A DNA stretch of 64,000 nt from Torymus aiolomorphi (taxonomy: Eukaryota > Arthropoda > Insecta > Hymenoptera > Torymidae), in assembly GCA_036365515.1 (NCBI GenBank), contig CM070877.1:124001-188000 (forward strand), in the 5' to 3' direction. Of the stretch, positions 1 to 10,960 are shown in pieces. The position numbers and the translations under genes are program-made. The notes under the pieces are model-generated. The model made no database searches and had not been told where the DNA came from. It saw only the letters and a program-made list of their open reading frames with translations. Position 1 is the stretch's first letter. Each line of letters starts with the position of its first letter.

Positions 1-543
1 CTTCGCTCGTGCAAAAAGTTACACCAGCTAAATAATCGACTTCCCTACCCGTGTCGAAATGTACTATTACTATAAAATATAGTAATAATTTTAGTATTTG
101 AGATTTGTCCCCACGTTCCTATATATTATAGTAATTTTTAATACATCATTTTTCTCAGTGTGCAATAAAACGATATTTTTTCCATTGTATAATCCAAGAT
201 GTATAAAAAAAGGGGTTTGAACTATTAGGTGTTATTTTTTTAATTAAAAAAACTATATTTGAATACTATTTGTAGTTGAGAGTGATATTTCCATTTATCT
301 GAAGAATCAATCATATGTAAGTCATTAGACTAATTTTATAGAAATTTTATAGAAAAAAAATTTGCTACTACACTATTTTTAACTATGCATCATTGAAATT
401 ACTAATAGAGTAGCATATAAATAGAGAAATTTCTCAATCTGTTTGTATTTTAAGAAGTAATTTTTTATTTAAAAATTTGTATATCTTAACAATAATTCAT
501 TTATAGCATTATTTATAATATTTATACAGAATTAAATAGTATT
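1..543. repeat. Direct repeat copy A (about 540 bp), pairs with 6,535-7,075
   Basis: The first 543 bases match 6,535-7,075 base for base except for two one-base homopolymer differences (A7 versus A6 near 201-211 and T7 versus T6 near 230). Match ends exactly at the poly(T) that is the 3' tail of the minus-strand LINE. Bases 1-160 are the right half of the CACTGAG-ended MITE seen whole at 6,275-6,694, so the repeat probably continues left of the window. Confidence 0.95.
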
Positions 544-713
544 TTTTTTTTTTTTTTTTTTATTATAAATTTATTTATACACAATCTGTTAACATAAACA
601 ATAAGTGCAGGTTATACATTTTTTTAAAAGAATCATGATGCGAATATTCACTCAGCAGTAAATACTCATTATACAGTTGTTTCACATAGGAAAAAAACCA
701 GGTTTTACGTTTT

Positions 714-3386
714 TTATTTGATAGTTTTATACTTCTTTAATCTAGTAGTTTTGAGTGTTTCTTGTAGTATGTTTGTAGCTAGAATATTTGGATGATTTGT
801 TAATCTATCTTTATATCTGTTATGAAAAGAGCTTATTTCTTCTTTAACCGTAGGGATTTGGAGGTCCTTTTGAATTAATTCATTAGGAACAAACCAGGGA
901 GCATTAACTATACTTCTTAAAACTTTTGATTGAAATCGTTCGAGTATTTCCACATTGCTATTTGAAGTTGTTCCCCAAAGTTGTATACCGTACGTCCAAA
1001 CTGGTTTCAAAATGCTTTTGTAGATTAGTAATTTATTGTCAACAGTCAGTTTCGAGTTTTTTCCGAGCAACCAGTACATTTTCTTAAACTTCAAATTTAG
1101 CTGTTTTCGCTTAGTCCATATGTGTGTTCTCCACGTTAATCTTCTATCCAGATGCATTCCAAGATACTTAACGCTATCGTTACGTGGTATTACTTTTCCA
1201 TTTAAGTAGACTGAGGGGCAGGTTTCTTTGCGAAGCGTGAAGGTAACATGTGTTGATTTTTCTTCATTTATTTTTATCCTCCATTTTTTATACCAATCTT
1301 GTGCAACATTTAGATAATTTTGAAGTTTTTGAGAAGCAGTCTTTGCGCTCGAGTTACACGCCATTATAGCTGTATCATCTGCATACGTTGCTAAGGTTAA
1401 ATTCGTTGAAGTAGGTAGATCGGATGTATAAATTAAGTAAAGAATAGGTCCTAGTACACTTCCTTGAGTGACCCCAGCTTTGATATTATAAAGTTCTGAA
1501 ACAGTGGTGTTTATTTTTATTTGAAAAGATCTATTACTCAAGTATGATTTTAATAAATTGTAATATTCAGCTGATAAGTGTTTTTTCAGTTTGAACAATA
1601 GTCCTTTATGCCAAACTTTATCAAATGCTTGTGATACATCTAAGAATGCTGCTGAGCAATATTTCTTTCTCTCGAATGCATTTCTAATTTTATTTGTAAT
1701 TCTGTTTACTTGTTCGATGGTGGCATGTTTGTTCCGAAAGCCAAATTGATGATTTGGAATAAGTTTTTCTCCAGTATTATTTTGTTAATACGATTGGCTA
1801 AAAGTTTTTCAAAGATTTTTGAGATGATTGGTAATAAGCTGATGGGTCTGTAAGAAGATACCAGATTGTGATCTTTACCCGGTTTGGGTATCAAAATTAT
1901 TTGGGCAACTTTCCATTGGTCTGGAAAGTGTTCTAAACGTAGGCTGGAATTTATTAGAATGGTGATGAATCTGATTGCTTTTAGAGGTATATTTTTAAGT
2001 ATGTGACCGTCAATACTATCGTAGCCTGGAGCCTTTTTAGTTTTGAGATTTTTAATCATGGATATTACTTCTTTTACTTTGAATTCTTGAATTTTTTTAT
2101 TACATGTTCCTGAGTGTTCTCGATCTGCAGCAGTTTTAATTCTTCTTCATTATTTATCAGTTGTTCGGGCTCATCGAAGACTTTACTGAAGTGCAGGGCA
2201 AAAGTTCTCGCTTTTTCTTTTTCAGTCCTGGCCCATTTACCATCAGGTAATCTGATGGGAATTATTGGATTTTGTGGCCTTGTAATTTTTTTGGTGGCTT
2301 TCCATAACGAGTAATCGCTGGCTTCTGATGAGGACAAACCTTCCAGATATTTTTGTATGCTGATATTTTTGTCCATTGCCAATAGCTTTTTCAGTTCATT
2401 ATTTGCACAGTTCACTTTCTTTTTATCTTCCTTTCTTCTACTTTTCTGCCATATTCGACGCAAGTGTCTTTTTTCTTTGATTTTTTTGCTATAAAAGGTG
2501 GAATATCTAACTGGTGTTTTTTGGTTTGCGAACTGTTTGATGGAGTTGCTACGTCTACGGCCACATGTATAAGTTTGTTAAAGTTTTCAATAGCATCTTC
2601 CAGCTGATCATTATTTTTTAGTGGAACGTTGCACTTAAGATGATCATTGATGTATGTTTTAAATACATTCCAGTTTGTTTTTTTGTTATACAATTTAGTA
2701 TTTTTTGGTGAAATGACCATTTCAGCATTTACTTGAAGTAATATTGGTGAGTGATCAGATGATAGATCCAAGCAGGATTTCGCAGTAATATACCTTGGAT
2801 TTATTCCGTATGTAACGGCAAAATCAATAAGATCTGGGGTTTTGTTTACGTCTGAAGGCCAGTATGTTGGTTCACCAGTTGATGCTACATTATAATTTTT
2901 GTTTCGTATTACCTCATACAGATTTCTACCTTTTGGATTTGGAGTTGATAACCTTGAGCCCCACCATGGATGTTTCGCATTATAGTCACCTCCGGCTATG
3001 AATCTATTTCCCAGATTCTCAAAAAATTTTTGAAATGTTTCACTACTGATGCTGTATTTCGGTGGGCAATATACTGCTGAAAGTGTTATGGGTCCTTTTC
3101 TTTCCGTAATTGTTATTGTAGTAGCTTGTAGAAATTTCTCACTATATTTTTCATTTTCAAAATGATTTAGGCATTTTTTTATTATTATGGCTGTACCACC
3201 GTGTGCTTTTCCATCAGGATGTTTTGTATCATACACTTCGTGGTATGGAAGTTTAAAATAATTTTTAATAGTAAAATGCGTTTCTGAAATTAACATCACG
3301 TCTATATTATGGATCTGTAAAAAGTTCTTTATTTCGAGTAACCTGTGACTTAAGCCGTTAGCATTCCATATGGCTATATTTAACAT
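714..3386 (-). pseudogene. LINE ORF2, endonuclease-reverse transcriptase, frameshifted
   Basis: Starts at the ATG at 3,386. Endonuclease motifs in order: WNANGL, SETH, GGDYNAKH, TPDLIDF and SDHSP. The reverse transcriptase follows with KKAPGYDSI, SYRPISLLP, GFRNKHA, FLDVSQAFDKVWH, GVTQGSVLGP and the catalytic TYADD, then a thumb region and the stop at 714. The frame is broken three times, near 2,475, 2,085 and 1,770, and each break lies in a run of five to seven A (minus strand). No internal stop is needed apart from those shifts. Function in the family: nicks target DNA and primes reverse transcription from the nick. As sequenced the protein cannot be made; if the indels are read errors, the element may be intact. 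Confidence 0.9.
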
Positions 3387-3388
3387 TT

Positions 3389-4639
3389 TTAATTCCCTAA
3401 TTTATTTAATAACGTGGAAAGCAAATTTAGCATTGTATCCATACGATTCATCAAGTGAATCATCATTTCTTCTATTTTATTAGAGTTTATATTTACATTT
3501 GTAACATCTGTTGTTGCTTGTGCTTCTATTGTTTGTTTTGATGAGTCGGAAATATTATGTCTCTCTTTAGCTGCTTGCGCAAAAGTAACGTTGGGCCTTA
3601 CCGTACTTATATCACCGGTGTTTTTTGTGGGCATTGAAGTTTGATTTATTTCTTTCGGCCTCAGTGTTTGAAAGAATTTCTGATGCAATTGTTTCCTAAC
3701 TTCACAGCCTTTGTAGCTAGCTGGATGGTTACCCTCACAGTTTGCACACTTCACTTCTTTAATTTTTTCTTTGATTGGACATTCGTTTGTTGCATGATTC
3801 CTTGCACACTTAACACATACTGGTTGTTTATAACAGTAATTTTTGGTATGGTTATAGCCCTGACAATTTGTGCATTGAGGTATATCTCGCTTTTTTCTCA
3901 ACGGCTCAAAAATCACTACAGTATTTAGTAGTCTGTTTACCTTGTATATAGTTTTGTTTTGGTCGTTGGATTCTAATTCTATAAAGAATAGCGGTAACGG
4001 AACTTTCATTGTGTTGTGTTTAATGTTCGTTATATTCCTAACTTTATGGCCAAGTTTTTCAATTTCCTCTTGGATTTCCGCTGTATCAGTCGAAGGGTGC
4101 ATATTCCTCAAGACTACTTTAAAGCTTCTGTCTTGTTTTCTTTGAAAGGTATGAAATTCGGTATTTTTTTTCTTCAAAGCTTCTACAATTGGTATGAATT
4201 TTTCCGAGGAGCTTGGCTGAATTTTAACTTCATTGTTCGGCAAAACTTTTATAGTATAATTATTCTTAGCTATTTCATTTAGTAAATCTATCAGTGGTTT
4301 TATAACACTGACTCCGCTAACAAAAATGGGAGGTGATTTTTGTAGATGGTTTTGTGCTGTTTGTTTGTTTTCGGCCTCTCTGTCATCCAATGAAGGGCTT
4401 GTAATATCTTTCACTTTAGTTAGAGCATCGAACTTGTTATTTGTGGTAATTGGGTTATTCAGCCAGTAATCAGTAATTTTAAATTGCTTAGGTTCTCTCA
4501 CTTGGTTTTCTGGACTATTTCTATCCCTTTTTTTGGAATTATTAACTTGCTGCCACTTTGTATATTTATCTGGGGTTTGGTGATCTTTTGACCCCATAGT
4601 TTCAAGCATTTTGGTGTTGATTATATAAACCAACACCAA
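3389..4639 (-). CDS. LINE ORF1, Gag-like zinc-knuckle protein
   Basis: Intact 416-codon frame. The N-terminal third is polar and low in complexity. The middle (about residues 105-240) is the RNA-binding, PRE_C2HC-type region typical of Jockey Gag proteins. Three consecutive CCHC-type knuckles follow at about residues 255-320: CTNCQGYNHTKNYC, CVKCARNHATNEC and CANCEGNHPASYKGC. The C terminus has a short coiled-coil-like stretch. Known role of the family: binds element RNA in a ribonucleoprotein needed for retrotransposition. Start is uncertain: ATGs at 4,639, 4,609 and 4,597 are all in frame, the last giving the sequence MGSKDH. Its stop lies two bases before the ORF2 ATG, suggesting ORF2 translation by termination-reinitiation. 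Confidence 0.88.
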   Translation of the reverse strand: MVLVYIINTKMLETMGSKDHQTPDKYTKWQQVNNSKKRDRNSPENQVREPKQFKITDYWLNNPITTNNKFDALTKVKDITSPSLDDREAENKQTAQNHLQKSPPIFVSGVSVIKPLIDLLNEIAKNNYTIKVLPNNEVKIQPSSSEKFIPIVEALKKKNTEFHTFQRKQDRSFKVVLRNMHPSTDTAEIQEEIEKLGHKVRNITNIKHNTMKVPLPLFFIELESNDQNKTIYKVNRLLNTVVIFEPLRKKRDIPQCTNCQGYNHTKNYCYKQPVCVKCARNHATNECPIKEKIKEVKCANCEGNHPASYKGCEVRKQLHQKFFQTLRPKEINQTSMPTKNTGDISTVRPNVTFAQAAKERHNISDSSKQTIEAQATTDVTNVNINSNKIEEMMIHLMNRMDTMLNLLSTLLNKLGN

Positions 4640-4741
4640 TAGCGAACTTTACACACGCGATTTAAATCAGTTAGATTGTCGAATCGGTAGCTAAACGTAA
4701 ACACGTGTTGATACTACGACTGCTCGCACGAGACTGACTAA

Positions 4742-5112
4742 GGAAAGAACTCTTTGATACGTTATATATATATATATAGTTCTTTATTAAACTTAAAACG
4801 TGTCAAAGAGTTTTTTTCAAAATGTTTAAAATTGAAGGAGAAAAACGGTAACCCAATTTTGAGTAATAGCGTGGGTATCGCATCACCTTAAACGAACAAT
4901 ATTATATGATTACTGTGATGATAAATAGGAAAAAAAATTAGAACTTTGTAGATTTCGCAAAATTAATTTTTCTTAATGAAGTTTGATACAAAAATTACAG
5001 ATTCGCAATTTTGTATTTATTTATATAAATAAATTTTATCGGAACTAAAATCCATAGATTATGAGGCCACAAAAAACAACTTCCTTCATTGTAAATTGCA
5101 TAGGAATTGTTC
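4742..5112. other. AT-rich sequence upstream of the LINE
   Basis: No gene seen. A (TA)n tract lies at about 4,764-4,778, flanked by related CTCTTTGA-type words in opposite orientation (about 4,750 and 4,806), which may belong to the element's extreme 5' end. Confidence 0.4.
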
Positions 5113-5290
5113 CCTTTCCAATCGGACTCCGAGTTATCTTCTTTTTAAACTGGACTCTGAGGTATCTCCTGGCTATCTAAATTGCATGAAAGCTGTCCCT
5201 TTTTTCAACAGGGACTCCGAGTTGTCCTGCTTTTGAACCGGACTCCGATTTGTCTCCTTTTCGAACCGGACTTCGAGTTGTCTCCTTTTT
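5113..5290. repeat. Minisatellite, about 28-bp unit, 5 degenerate copies
   Basis: The word GAACCGGACTCCGAGTTGTC and its variants recur about every 27-31 bases, first loosely then tightly (GGACTCCGAGTTAT, GGACTCTGAGGTAT, GGACTCCGAGTTGT, GGACTCCGATTTGT, GGACTTCGAGTTGT). No open frame of interest crosses it. The flanking 5,291-5,928 is AT-rich with no recognisable gene. Confidence 0.75.
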
Positions 5291-5928
5291 AAGTATTCGA
5301 AAGTGACGATTCGAACGAAATACCGTTTATTTGTTATCAGAAAATTCTGGAAACCACGAAAAACTCGGATTCCGGCTGGGAAAGCAGGGGACAACTCCCA
5401 AACTCCCATATTCAATTTACAATGAAAATCGGCCTGAGAAACCCTCTATTTTCACTAATTCAGATATGGATTCAGCACCTCAAAATACGTAAGAAAATAT
5501 GTTTCTCATATTATCGAGTTCTAACAGTTAGTTTTTTGTCTGTGGATTATCTTAATGCTTTTACCTGGTTTTCAGGATTTTCTGATAAAAAAAAAAAATT
5601 ATATAATGATCAAAGTAAAGAATGTAAGATATATAATAGTTATACCCAAAATAATAATTCTAACTGCGTATATGAAAAGTTTTATTTAAAAGTGTATTTT
5701 TAACTTTAAGTACTATGTACGTTATAGCCATAATAGAAAAGAAAAGTTCTTGTCGACGGAGTTAGGCATAATTCGAATATGCGTCATACTTTAAATTAAT
5801 TTGTCAGTCTTAGTATTGGTCGCTTTTATAATTTTAGATTTATTATATCTGAATGATAAACAAGTATAATTTTTGCCTCTTATGTGTTTTTTAACATATA
5901 AATGCGTGTTTATTAAACTTAGTCGACA

Positions 5929-6098
5929 CCCTGGTTAAAATGTTCTAAAAGGTTCGGAAACGTCCGGTACTTCGGTTTGAAAATTCGGAAAGGTTCGCAG
6001 AAACAAACCTTCAAGACTTTTCTTGTACTTTTCTTTTCTGAACCTTTCCGGATTTTGGTACCGGATCATTTCAAACTGTTACTGTATTTTAACCAGGG
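5929..6098. mobile_element. Small MITE with CCCTGGTTAAAAT ends
   Basis: The 170-bp element begins CCCTGGTTAAAAT and ends with its reverse complement ATTTTAACCAGGG. The dinucleotide CA flanks both sides (5,927-5,928 and 6,099-6,100). The interior is a degenerate palindrome of GGTTCGGAAA / TTTCCGAACC words. The same termini occur in the larger element at 33,650-34,946. Confidence 0.75.
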
Positions 6099-6274
6099 CA
6101 ATTTTTTAATACGGAAGAACGGTATTTGGCTACATTATTAAGTACCAAGATAATTATTTGGATCATTTGTAATTTATTATATATTTTTCTATAATAAAAT
6201 AAGTATCACAAAATTTTAGTATTTATTATTGGGAAGTGGCGGATTGTTTTCAGCTCATTTATCATTTTTACTTG

Positions 6275-6694
6275 CACTGAGAAAATGATGTATTAAAAAT
6301 TACTATAATATATAGGAACGTGGGGACAAATCTCAAATACCAAAATTTTGACTATATTTTATAGTAAAAATTGATATATACATAATACAAATTGCTATGT
6401 ACATAGTAATTTTTATACCACTCTAACCTCAAAATCACAACTTTGATATGATTTTTCGGAGCTCGTGGTATAAAATACCGTTCGAAACTAGTGCGTAAGT
6501 CGATTATTTAGGTGGTGTGACTTTTTCGCACTCGCTTCGCTCGTGCAAAAAGTTACACCAGCTAAATAATCGACTTCCCTACCCGTGTCGAAATGTACTA
6601 TTACTATAAAATATAGTAATAATTTTAGTATTTGAGATTTGTCCCCACGTTCCTATATATTATAGTAATTTTTAATACATCATTTTTCTCAGTG
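6275..6694. mobile_element. CACTGAG-type MITE, 420 bp, with nested modules
   Basis: Inverted ends of about 70 bp start CACTGAGAAAA and end TTTTTCTCAGTG. The interior holds a second module from about 6,411 to 6,600 (starting TTTTATACCACTC, ending GTGTCGAAATGTACTA) that recurs near 49,170. That module contains a GC-rich hairpin around CGCACTCGCTTCGCTCGTGC. Related CACTGAG/CACGGAG elements lie at 21,505-22,507 and 52,953-53,185, with a remnant near 50,197. Non-autonomous; no coding capacity. Confidence 0.8.
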
Positions 6695-7075
6695 TGCAAT
6701 AAAACGATATTTTTTCCATTGTATAATCCAAGATGTATAAAAAAGGGGTTTGAACTATTAGGTGTTATTTTTTAATTAAAAAAACTATATTTGAATACTA
6801 TTTGTAGTTGAGAGTGATATTTCCATTTATCTGAAGAATCAATCATATGTAAGTCATTAGACTAATTTTATAGAAATTTTATAGAAAAAAAATTTGCTAC
6901 TACACTATTTTTAACTATGCATCATTGAAATTACTAATAGAGTAGCATATAAATAGAGAAATTTCTCAATCTGTTTGTATTTTAAGAAGTAATTTTTTAT
7001 TTAAAAATTTGTATATCTTAACAATAATTCATTTATAGCATTATTTATAATATTTATACAGAATTAAATAGTATT
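6535..7075. repeat. Direct repeat copy B
   Basis: Near-identical to 1-543. It ends with AATAGTATT, ten bases before the NOP14 stop codon, whereas in copy A the same AATAGTATT runs into the LINE poly(T). Copy B is therefore probably the native NOP14 3' flank and copy A the duplicated one. Confidence 0.9.
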
Positions 7076-7085
7076 AACAAGGATC

Positions 7086-10000
7086 TCATTTTTTCTTGAA
7101 TTTCTTCAATTCGTTTTGCTGCGCAGCAGCATCACCAAAAATCTCTTTGACCTTTCGTTTGCGCTCAGCATCTGCTGACAACTGTTGCTTTATCTTGACC
7201 TTAGCCAGGAAAGCAGTGTCCTTCCTGACTTCTCGAATGGCGCTCTTTGTTTCTTTCTTCAATTTGTGAAGCAATTTCTCCCTTTCTGCCTTAGTCTTTG
7301 ACATAGGCTTGTGCCTTCTGCCTTCACGCCTATAAAAACGAAATTTTGAAACAAATATCCAGAAAATTATAAAATATTGAAATGGAAAATAAATATCATT
7401 TAATTCATGATAAAAAGACTTGTAATTATAAATTAAATCGTAGAAATACTTACACAACTTCTATCCTGGGCTCATACATTCTTAAAGCTTTTGGCTTCTT
7501 CCTATCTAACATCAAATATTCCAATTTCTTTTCTTTTAGCTTTTCTAAGTCACTGATTAAAATTTTCACATTTTCTTTTACTTTTTTAGGATATCTTTTT
7601 ACAGAACCATCTGTTAGTAAAGTCCAAATTGGCTCAAAAATTGAAAATGCAGAATCTAATTCATTGCACTGTTTTTGAAATTCACTCAACAGATTTATTG
7701 CAGTAGTAAACGTCCTAATTCTGTAATTGTCATCCATTTCTCCTTCCAAAAAATCTACTGCTTGCATTTTAACATTTGCAGGATCAACTTCTGATTTTTT
7801 ATGATTTGCTTCCAGAACTAATATATTACTATTTTCACCTACTGACTTAAATGGTGGAATCACTTTAATGACTTTAGAAAATGGTTTTGGCAATGAAACA
7901 TAAACTATACCCCTAAGGAAATTTATCACAGCTGGTGACCACCTTTTACTTAATAAAGTATACTGTAACAAAATATCAACTTTTCATATAATGCTTTTTT
8001 CATGATTTAGAATTTATCAAATGCAAGTTCTATAAATATGTAATCTTACCTCCAACATAAGTGTACATACAAATAAGCCTTTAGAAATGTCTTCTTTTCG
8101 TTTTACTTTACACCTTAACAAAATTTGTGACATAAATACTAAACATGGTGTTACAACTGGATGTCTAAAGTCAGATGTTGGATATAAAATAGATACTAAT
8201 TTAAATAAAATGAGCTGAAATAAAATATATAAGAATTATTATTTGAAATAATGTTAATTTTGGATACTAATGATTACTTACTGTACTGAAATTTGGGTAA
8301 ACCTTTATGTTGTTTTCAAATTGAGTATGCTTTTCCTTTAAAATATCCCGCAAGCAGTTTTTGGTCCCTTCTGGATTTGCTTGGGTTAAATCATAAAAAT
8401 GTGGACATAGCCTGTCAAAAATTTGAAAAAATTTAACTAATTCTTCTAAACTATTTACAGATGCACAGTCATCTAAATACTGCAGCAAATATGAATACAA
8501 ATTCAAAAGTTTTTCTTTATTTTCTTCTAATAATTTCCAGTGATTGCATTTAATGATACGTTCAACAATGACAGACTGGTAAACTGGGCTTCGATTTTCA
8601 AATAATTTTTTAAGTTCTTCATAAGACGTAGGAGCTTGATATGTGTATGGTAATTCTTTACGAGCTTTTTCGATGATCGCTTCTCTTTTCTCAATATCTT
8701 CAGCAGATTCAAATTTTTCCTCTGTTTTTGTTAATTCTGTAGTTTTCTCTTTCATAATTTGCTTATTGTCTTTTTCTACTTCATTTTCATTTCTTTCTTC
8801 TTTTTTTAAATTATTTTGATTTTCTTCTTCTTTTTTTACTTTATTTCCATTTTTTTCTTCTCCAACTTTATTTTCATTTCTTTCTTCTTTTTCTTCTTCG
8901 CCTTCATCTTCATTATCATCTCCAATTTCTTCTTCATTGTCATCACCATCATCATCATCTTCATCATCATCATCGTCATCATCACCATTATCATCACCAT
9001 CATCATCATTATCACTTTCTTTACTACTGTGCTTAGAATCATTTTTGTCATCTTTTGTTAATATATTTTGTTTTGTATCCATATTTTCCTCATCAGATGA
9101 TTCTTCAATTTCGGAGTGATCTATGGGAGCTATATTAATACCATCTTCATCTTCACTTTCTTCAACTTCTTCATCATCTTCACATTTCTCACCTTCTTCA
9201 TCTTCTTCGTCACCATCATCATTCCCCGCATCTTCTTCATCCTCTTCATCCACTTTATCATTTTGGTCATCTTCATCATCAATATCCTTCTGATCATTTT
9301 CTGCTTTCTCAATCTTATCATTTGTTTGCTTTAGGATTCCCCTTATATCCATTATTTCTTCATCTGACGCTTCATCTTCAATTTTTTCAATATGAAAGTC
9401 ATCTAAATCATCTGCTGATCTATGCTGTTTTTGAAAGTCTGCATCATCTGAAAAGCCTTTCATTCTCGCCTGTCTGTCTTGTTCCAATTTTTCAAGTTTA
9501 ATCTTTTCTTCCTTGGCAATGTGTTCTTCAGATTTTAATTTATCTGTAGCCATTCCTCTGGCTTCAAACTTCATTTCTCTGAGGGCAATATCATAGTCAT
9601 CAGCTTTAGTTTTTTGCTCAACAACTTCTATTGCTTTATTAGCAGATGAAATTATTGGCAATAAATCGTGCCATTCAGAGTCTAATTTCTCTGTCAAATC
9701 AATAGTTTCTTCTCTTATTTTTTGCCTTTCAGCCTTACGCTTTTTTGATTCTGCTATTAATTGATCTATTAGATCTTTCCTAGACATTTCAGAATTTGGT
9801 TTTGATAACACTCCACCACCGAAATGTGCATCTTCCACAAACTTTTTGTCTAACTTTCCTGTTTTATTTTCATTATCACTGTACTCATCATCATCACTCC
9901 TTGGATCATCATATTTTTCAATTTCCATTAAAGACTGCCCTCTGTGTGTCAAAACTTCTTCATCATTTAGGTTAAAAATGTTTTTTTTCTTAGCTGCTTT

Positions 10001-10327
10001 GACTCTTTCTGCAGCAAACCTTGCCATAGCTTTATCTTCTTTTGACATGCCAGCATTTTTCTCTCCAATACGACGATCCAAGAAAATGTTATCCTTATCC
10101 TTAACTTTGTACTCAAGAAGCAATGTATTTTTACGTTTGGCTATTGCTTTAGTTCTAGCAATTCCTGGCAAACCTCGATCTGCTTTACTTTTTCTGCCTA
10201 AAACTTTTGTCTTATCTTTATTAATGTGAACTTCAAATGGAGAATGAGATTTTTTTATTGTTTGTTGCTTTCTCCTTTTGGCATAACTATCTGCCAAGTT
10301 TGACTTCTTGTTCTTTACTTTGGCCAT
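7086..10327 (-). CDS. Nop14: NOP14, nucleolar 40S ribosome-biogenesis factor
   Basis: Four exons on the minus strand: 10,327-8,282, 8,214-8,050, 7,962-7,454 and 7,329-7,086. All donors are GT and acceptors AG, and phases match (0, 0, 2), giving 987 residues. It starts MAKVKNKKSNLADSYAKRR. Family signatures include SPFEVHINKDK and GLPGIARTKAI near the N terminus, MARFAAERVKAAKKK, a central basic-coiled region, YPTSDFRHPVVTP in exon 2, KRWSPAVINFLRGI in exon 3 and the basic tail KETKSAIREVRKDTAFLA in exon 4. NOP14 is part of the small-subunit processome with EMG1 and NOC4 and is needed for 18S rRNA maturation. The protein is longer than the human one (about 860) because of long Asp/Glu runs at about residues 340-500, encoded by GAT repeats. 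Ordinary vertical gene. Confidence 0.96.
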
Positions 10328-10760
10328 TTTGATTTTTTTAATTTACACTGAAAATATAAAAAATATAATTTTTTAATTCGTAATATGAAATGCTACACCT
10401 ACTACATATGCATAATAAAAATATAAACAGTTACTTGAAACAGTAATAAATAACATAACCTATAGTCACATAAAATTAAGATTTTCTACATCACAAGCAA
10501 TTAATATACTTACATTTTTTCACAATATAAATTGATACAATCCTTAAATTAATAAAAGTCTAATTTTACGATTACATTATTTATAAATCGTTGTTAAATA
10601 AAAAAACTCTTCGCGGCATTCGACACACGTGTATCCAATAGTCCCAGTAACACGCGCCGCCTACGAAAACACACCGCATTCCACAATCCAGACTCCAGAG
10701 TCGCACGCGCACGCCGCACGCGGCACGGCGGCACTGGGCACGTGACGTGCACGTGACCGT
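10328..10760 (-). promoter_or_regulatory. NOP14 promoter region with three CACGTG E-boxes
   Basis: CACGTG occurs at 10,626-10,631, 10,739-10,744 and 10,750-10,755; the last two are 11 bp apart, about one helical turn, in a GC-rich block (about 10,610-10,760) unlike the AT-rich surroundings. E-boxes bound by Myc/Max are a known feature of ribosome-biogenesis promoters in insects. Binding here is inference. Confidence 0.5.
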
Positions 10761-10960
10761 GAGGAGTTATTGGAGTTGTAGATGGCGCTTGAAATGGCGG
10801 GAAATTCCCATTTCAATTCAAGTTATAAATCAATATTTGATTCGTGATTTACCAAATTTTGAGTTTTTAAACAATATAATATTATTCTACAGCCAACATC
10901 CAATTAATACGTTTTGTTTTTTTATATTTCTTAAAAAATATTAATTTTTTGGTTAGTTAA

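Larger units (their letters stand above)
541..4741 (-). mobile_element. Jockey-like non-LTR retrotransposon, nearly full length
   Basis: A T-run of about 20 at 542-562 is the poly(A) tail of a minus-strand element. Reading from high to low coordinates there is a 5' UTR, an ORF1 with three zinc knuckles, and an ORF2 with an apurinic-type endonuclease and a reverse transcriptase with a YADD box. This gene order, the Gag type and the A-tail are those of the Jockey group of LINEs. The 5' end is placed near 4,741 by the AGTCAGTCTCGTG-like start but is not certain. The tail abuts repeat copy A; 4,742-6,534 separates the 5' end from copy B. Near-intact coding capacity suggests a young insertion. Confidence 0.9.

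Noticed and set aside
8816..10229. Plus-strand Phe/Ile/Ser-rich frames opposite NOP14
   Set aside because: Complement of Asp/Glu/Lys repeats.
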